Origin: Marthasterias glacialis
Lineage: Eukaryota > Echinodermata > Asteroidea > Forcipulatida > Asteriidae
Assembly (NCBI GenBank): GCA_911728455.2
Contig: OU452222.1
Location: 19,230,559 to 19,294,558 of the forward strand
Direction: 5' to 3'
Length of the DNA: 64,000 nt
Position numbers and translations under genes: made by a program. Below the pieces are notes generated by a model. That model had not been told where the DNA came from and ran no database searches. It saw nothing but the letters and a program-made list of their open reading frames with translations. How positions within the stretch are numbered: position 1 is the stretch's first letter; the number at the start of each line of letters is the position of its first letter. Shown one piece after another: positions 62,101 to 64,000 of this stretch.

Positions 62101-63780
62101 CGAGGCCACCGAGGCCATTGGCCTCATGCCCTGTTGAGTTGGCCAGCAGGCCCTTCAGGAAAAATTACACAGTCACTACCAACTTGGCCAGCATGCCCTT
62201 GTACAATTTCTCTGATTTGGCTAGCAGAGGCCTGCCCCCGTTTTTCTTAAGATCGAGGCTTGGAAATGATGACAATTCAACCTTTTAGTAACGCCTGGAG
62301 TTAAAGACTGAAATGAGCTTCTTAGAAGAGTACCCTCAGCACGAGAGAAGCAGATCAAAGAGCAAGATTTCTTTATACCTGAAGAAAATAACAGCTATTT
62401 TTGTCACCAGGCAGACATAAAACAGTCTAAATTCAGATATAAAGTCTGAAGTATCTCATCCCTGTCCTATTACCTTAACAGCCATCCCGTTGAGATCCGA
62501 GCTGTAGCTAGCGGCGGTCGGGGAGGTGTTTGGCACGGTGGTGGTGCTGGTCTCACTGATGTGAATCTTCTCACAGGGAATCTTGAGGGTCCTACTGGCC
62601 ACCTGGATCATCTTAGTATGTAACCCCTGGCCCATCTCGGTACCCCCATGGGCGATCAGGACGGATCCGTCCATGTAGATGTGGACTAAGGCTCCAGCCT
62701 GTGTTAAAGATGAAGTACAGGATTGGGTATCATTGCGAAAAAAAAAGAAAAAAAAATGTCATTCATGAATGTCAATCTTAACGCTCACACCCTATAAGTG
62801 GGCAAAAAGTTTGAAAAATTTGGGAAAAGCAAGAAGAAAACAACATAACAAGACTTACTGTTAGAAATTGATACTTGTGTTTTCATTAGTGTAAAATTTG
62901 GGGGCAAATCAACCCCTCTGCCCCCTTAAAAGATCTATATACAACAGAACAAGTTCTCATCAGAACTAAGTAGTCCCCCCTGAATTTTCCTAATCTACTC
63001 AGCGGCAGTAGATGAATGAAATAGCCGGACATTTCTTAATTCTTACCAAAACAAAAACAAATCCCCATACGCCTATGGAAACACTTATGGTGGTTTCAGG
63101 TACATAAAATAAAAAAGTTATTGTTATGTCTTTATTATCAAGAACACCGCGAAGCGGCAAGGCCCTTCAGCTTACACGTTTAGGTCTGTTTTAAACAAAC
63201 TAACTAATGAGCATGCGTAGAACTAGAGAACGATAACATTAAAGCATGCAAACTAACACCTAACAGTTATAATCATTGGGAAAAACTGGTACACTTTATC
63301 CACTAGTAGTGGCGTAACCAGAGGGGGGGGGGACAGGGGGTCCTGAGATCCCCCACACAGAAACCTTACCCTCGCCTCTAGATTTTGCCTCCCCAAATTG
63401 AGATTGAAAAAATGCACAAACGAATGGTTCGATACACTAAATAGCCCAGCAAATTATGTCTTCACCCCTTCCCACCCAAAATGAAAATGTCCGGTAATCA
63501 TGATAATGCAACTGTCCACTAGAAAAGTGGGACACTTTATTGTATTTCCTGTCTAACACCGGTACCAGTCCTCTAAAGAAATAATCATAATAAATGGAGT
63601 CTTGCAAAGGGGCATGTATCTACCACAAGAGCATTTTGACGTAGACTTTAAATCTCAAAATGTCTTTTTCTTTCACAGTTACTGGAAACGGGCTTTACCT
63701 GATTTAGGAACTTCACGGCGAAGGAAACCCCAAACTTTGTCGGTGTCAGAGCGAGACCTCTCTTCTTCCAACGACTCTCA
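56120..63780 (-). CDS. XDH: Xanthine dehydrogenase, C-terminal part (5' end beyond window)
   Basis: XDH is the molybdoflavoenzyme that oxidises hypoxanthine to xanthine and uric acid; this is the C-terminal half of its molybdopterin domain. Eight exons, 5' to 3': 63699-63780, 62474-62698, 61523-61597, 60606-60658, 59836-60016, 58400-58588, 56916-57083, 56120-56170. They total 1024 nt and encode 340 aa plus stop. Landmarks: [59 protein letters not shown], and [12 protein letters not shown] with the catalytic Glu of GEPP (bovine Glu1261). The AVGEPPLFL text favours XDH over aldehyde oxidase, which has GLGESGVFL. The last exon is 17 codons ([13 protein letters not shown]-stop) after an excellent TTTTTTGCAG acceptor. 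Without that splice, exon 56916-57083 would simply read on V-stop. The FeS, FAD and N-terminal molybdopterin regions are not in the window. Confidence 0.94.
57575..57650 (-). repeat. tRNA-like SINE head fragment
   Basis: GAGCTTGAGTCCAGTGTACT..CCACTTGGCCACGACATG matches the head of the SINE family in reverse. XDH intron. Confidence 0.5.
57690..57795. repeat. Dispersed AGGCAATG repeat in XDH intron
   Basis: Contains AAATTTCTACTGCAACATTTC, AAGGGGCACCAAGGCAAAGACC and CCTCCATGCCTCCATGACG, as in the copies near 17250 and 47350. Confidence 0.55.
58691..58902. mobile_element. Foldback element with about 60-bp arms and tRNA-like core
   Basis: The left arm (TATTATTTGTG, TTTTTTACCCATACACC, ATGTGTGTTAAGCA, TACTCAGTA) and right arm are near-exact reverse complements. 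The loop region holds a second hairpin (CTGTGGAAAAAATTCACAG) and GTGGGATTCGAACCCAC, a tRNA T-arm-like stem-loop with a B-box. XDH intron, about 100 bp upstream (in transcript sense) of exon 58400-58588. Confidence 0.8.
60350..60581 (-). mobile_element. TTAA-family MITE, minus orientation, truncated
   Basis: Ends at TTAA 60578-60581 (..ACCAACAGGTTAA). Internal GGTATTCCGATTTTACACAATGG and GTGCACACTCAGCAGTGGAATG are the reverse complement of the family's conserved blocks. It ends 24 bp from XDH exon 60606-60658. Confidence 0.7.
60685..60950 (-). repeat. About 68-bp minisatellite, array 2
   Basis: Four units of 66-68 bp, each with GTAGGATTTGAAACTTTGC, ATGGTGGAGATACAATCTAG, TAAGGTTTGCAGTAACACC and ATGTACATGA. 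It is the reverse complement of the array at 21164-21367, 39 kb away. Confidence 0.9.
61781..61929. mobile_element. MITE with GGTGGCAGCAGAC inverted repeats, copy 2
   Basis: AATGGGAGACTTTTGAGGAT, GCTAGTCGGCAGCAGACTTACC at the left and GGTAAGTCTGCTGCCACCTAG, CAAAGTCTCC at the right. XDH intron. Confidence 0.8.
63307..63524. mobile_element. hAT-type MITE, copy C
   Basis: TAGTGGCGTAACCAGAG at the left and GATAATGCAACTG at the right. It is flanked by a perfect 8-bp duplication, TCCACTAG (63299-63306 and 63525-63532). The interior AATGCACAAACGAATGGTTCG and AATTATGTCTTC match copies A and B. XDH intron. Confidence 0.85.
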
Positions 63781-64000
63781 CTGAAATGAAAAAGGGAGAT
63801 GGATTTTGGTATCAACTCCAGCTCTCCACATCTGATGATTTATTTCTGTTCAATAAGTTTTCGGATATTAAAACTTCATATCAATTTGTTAGCACTCCTT
63901 TTCAAGTGTTCACACAGTCACTTTTTTTTCCGCAGTGGGAATTGCCGTCAAAAACTGCGCCTCGATGTCATGTTTTTTTAACACAGCTAAAAAGAGGAGC

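Overview
This is a eukaryotic, animal nuclear window from a gene-sparse, AT-leaning, transposon-rich genome. Four recognisable genes with conserved metazoan intron/exon structure are present. The proteins read as deuterostome orthologues of vertebrate genes. The noncoding DNA is packed with short non-autonomous inverted-repeat elements, tRNA-derived SINE pieces and microsatellites. An echinoderm such as a sea star is my best guess, but this is an inference and no single feature proves it. I saw no bacterial, viral, CRISPR or operon-like content.

Layout. (1) Bases 2-100 (+) may be the last codons of an unidentified gene running in from the left. (2) Bases 1437-7988 (+) hold a complete ten-exon IMPACT gene (RWD plus UPF0029 domains, GCN1-binding inhibitor of GCN2), 299 codons plus stop. 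(3) Bases 8.3-18.7 kb are intergenic and repeat-filled. (4) Bases 18667-43701 (-) hold a complete twelve-exon cytoplasmic dynein 1 light intermediate chain gene (DYNC1LI), 461 codons plus stop, with a 10.5-kb intron 3. (5) Bases 43702-43951 are a 250-bp divergent promoter. (6) Bases 43952-54102 (+) hold a complete ten-exon SHCBP1/nessun dorma-type gene, 647 codons plus stop. (7) Bases 54.1-56.1 kb are a short convergent intergenic gap. (8) Bases 56120-63780 (-) hold the last eight exons (340 codons plus stop) of xanthine dehydrogenase; its 5' part lies beyond the right edge.

The gene models were built by hand: each exon is bounded by AG/GT, every phase joins, and each total is a multiple of three. 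IMPACT and DYNC1LI are tail to tail, DYNC1LI and SHCBP1 head to head, and SHCBP1 and XDH tail to tail. The head-to-head pair is functionally suggestive, since dynein LIC acts in mitosis and transport and SHCBP1-family proteins act with centralspindlin in cytokinesis.

The most noteworthy extras are: a start-stop uORF and an overlapping uORF immediately before the IMPACT AUG; the compact divergent promoter with a full CRE and a YY1-like site; three hAT-type MITEs each with a perfect 8-bp target duplication; a perfect 39-bp-arm palindrome flanked by a 9-bp duplication; a seven-copy TTAA-ended MITE family; and a G-rich (in RNA) 7-bp satellite just before a dynein LIC exon. I found nothing that I would call a wholly new biological system.
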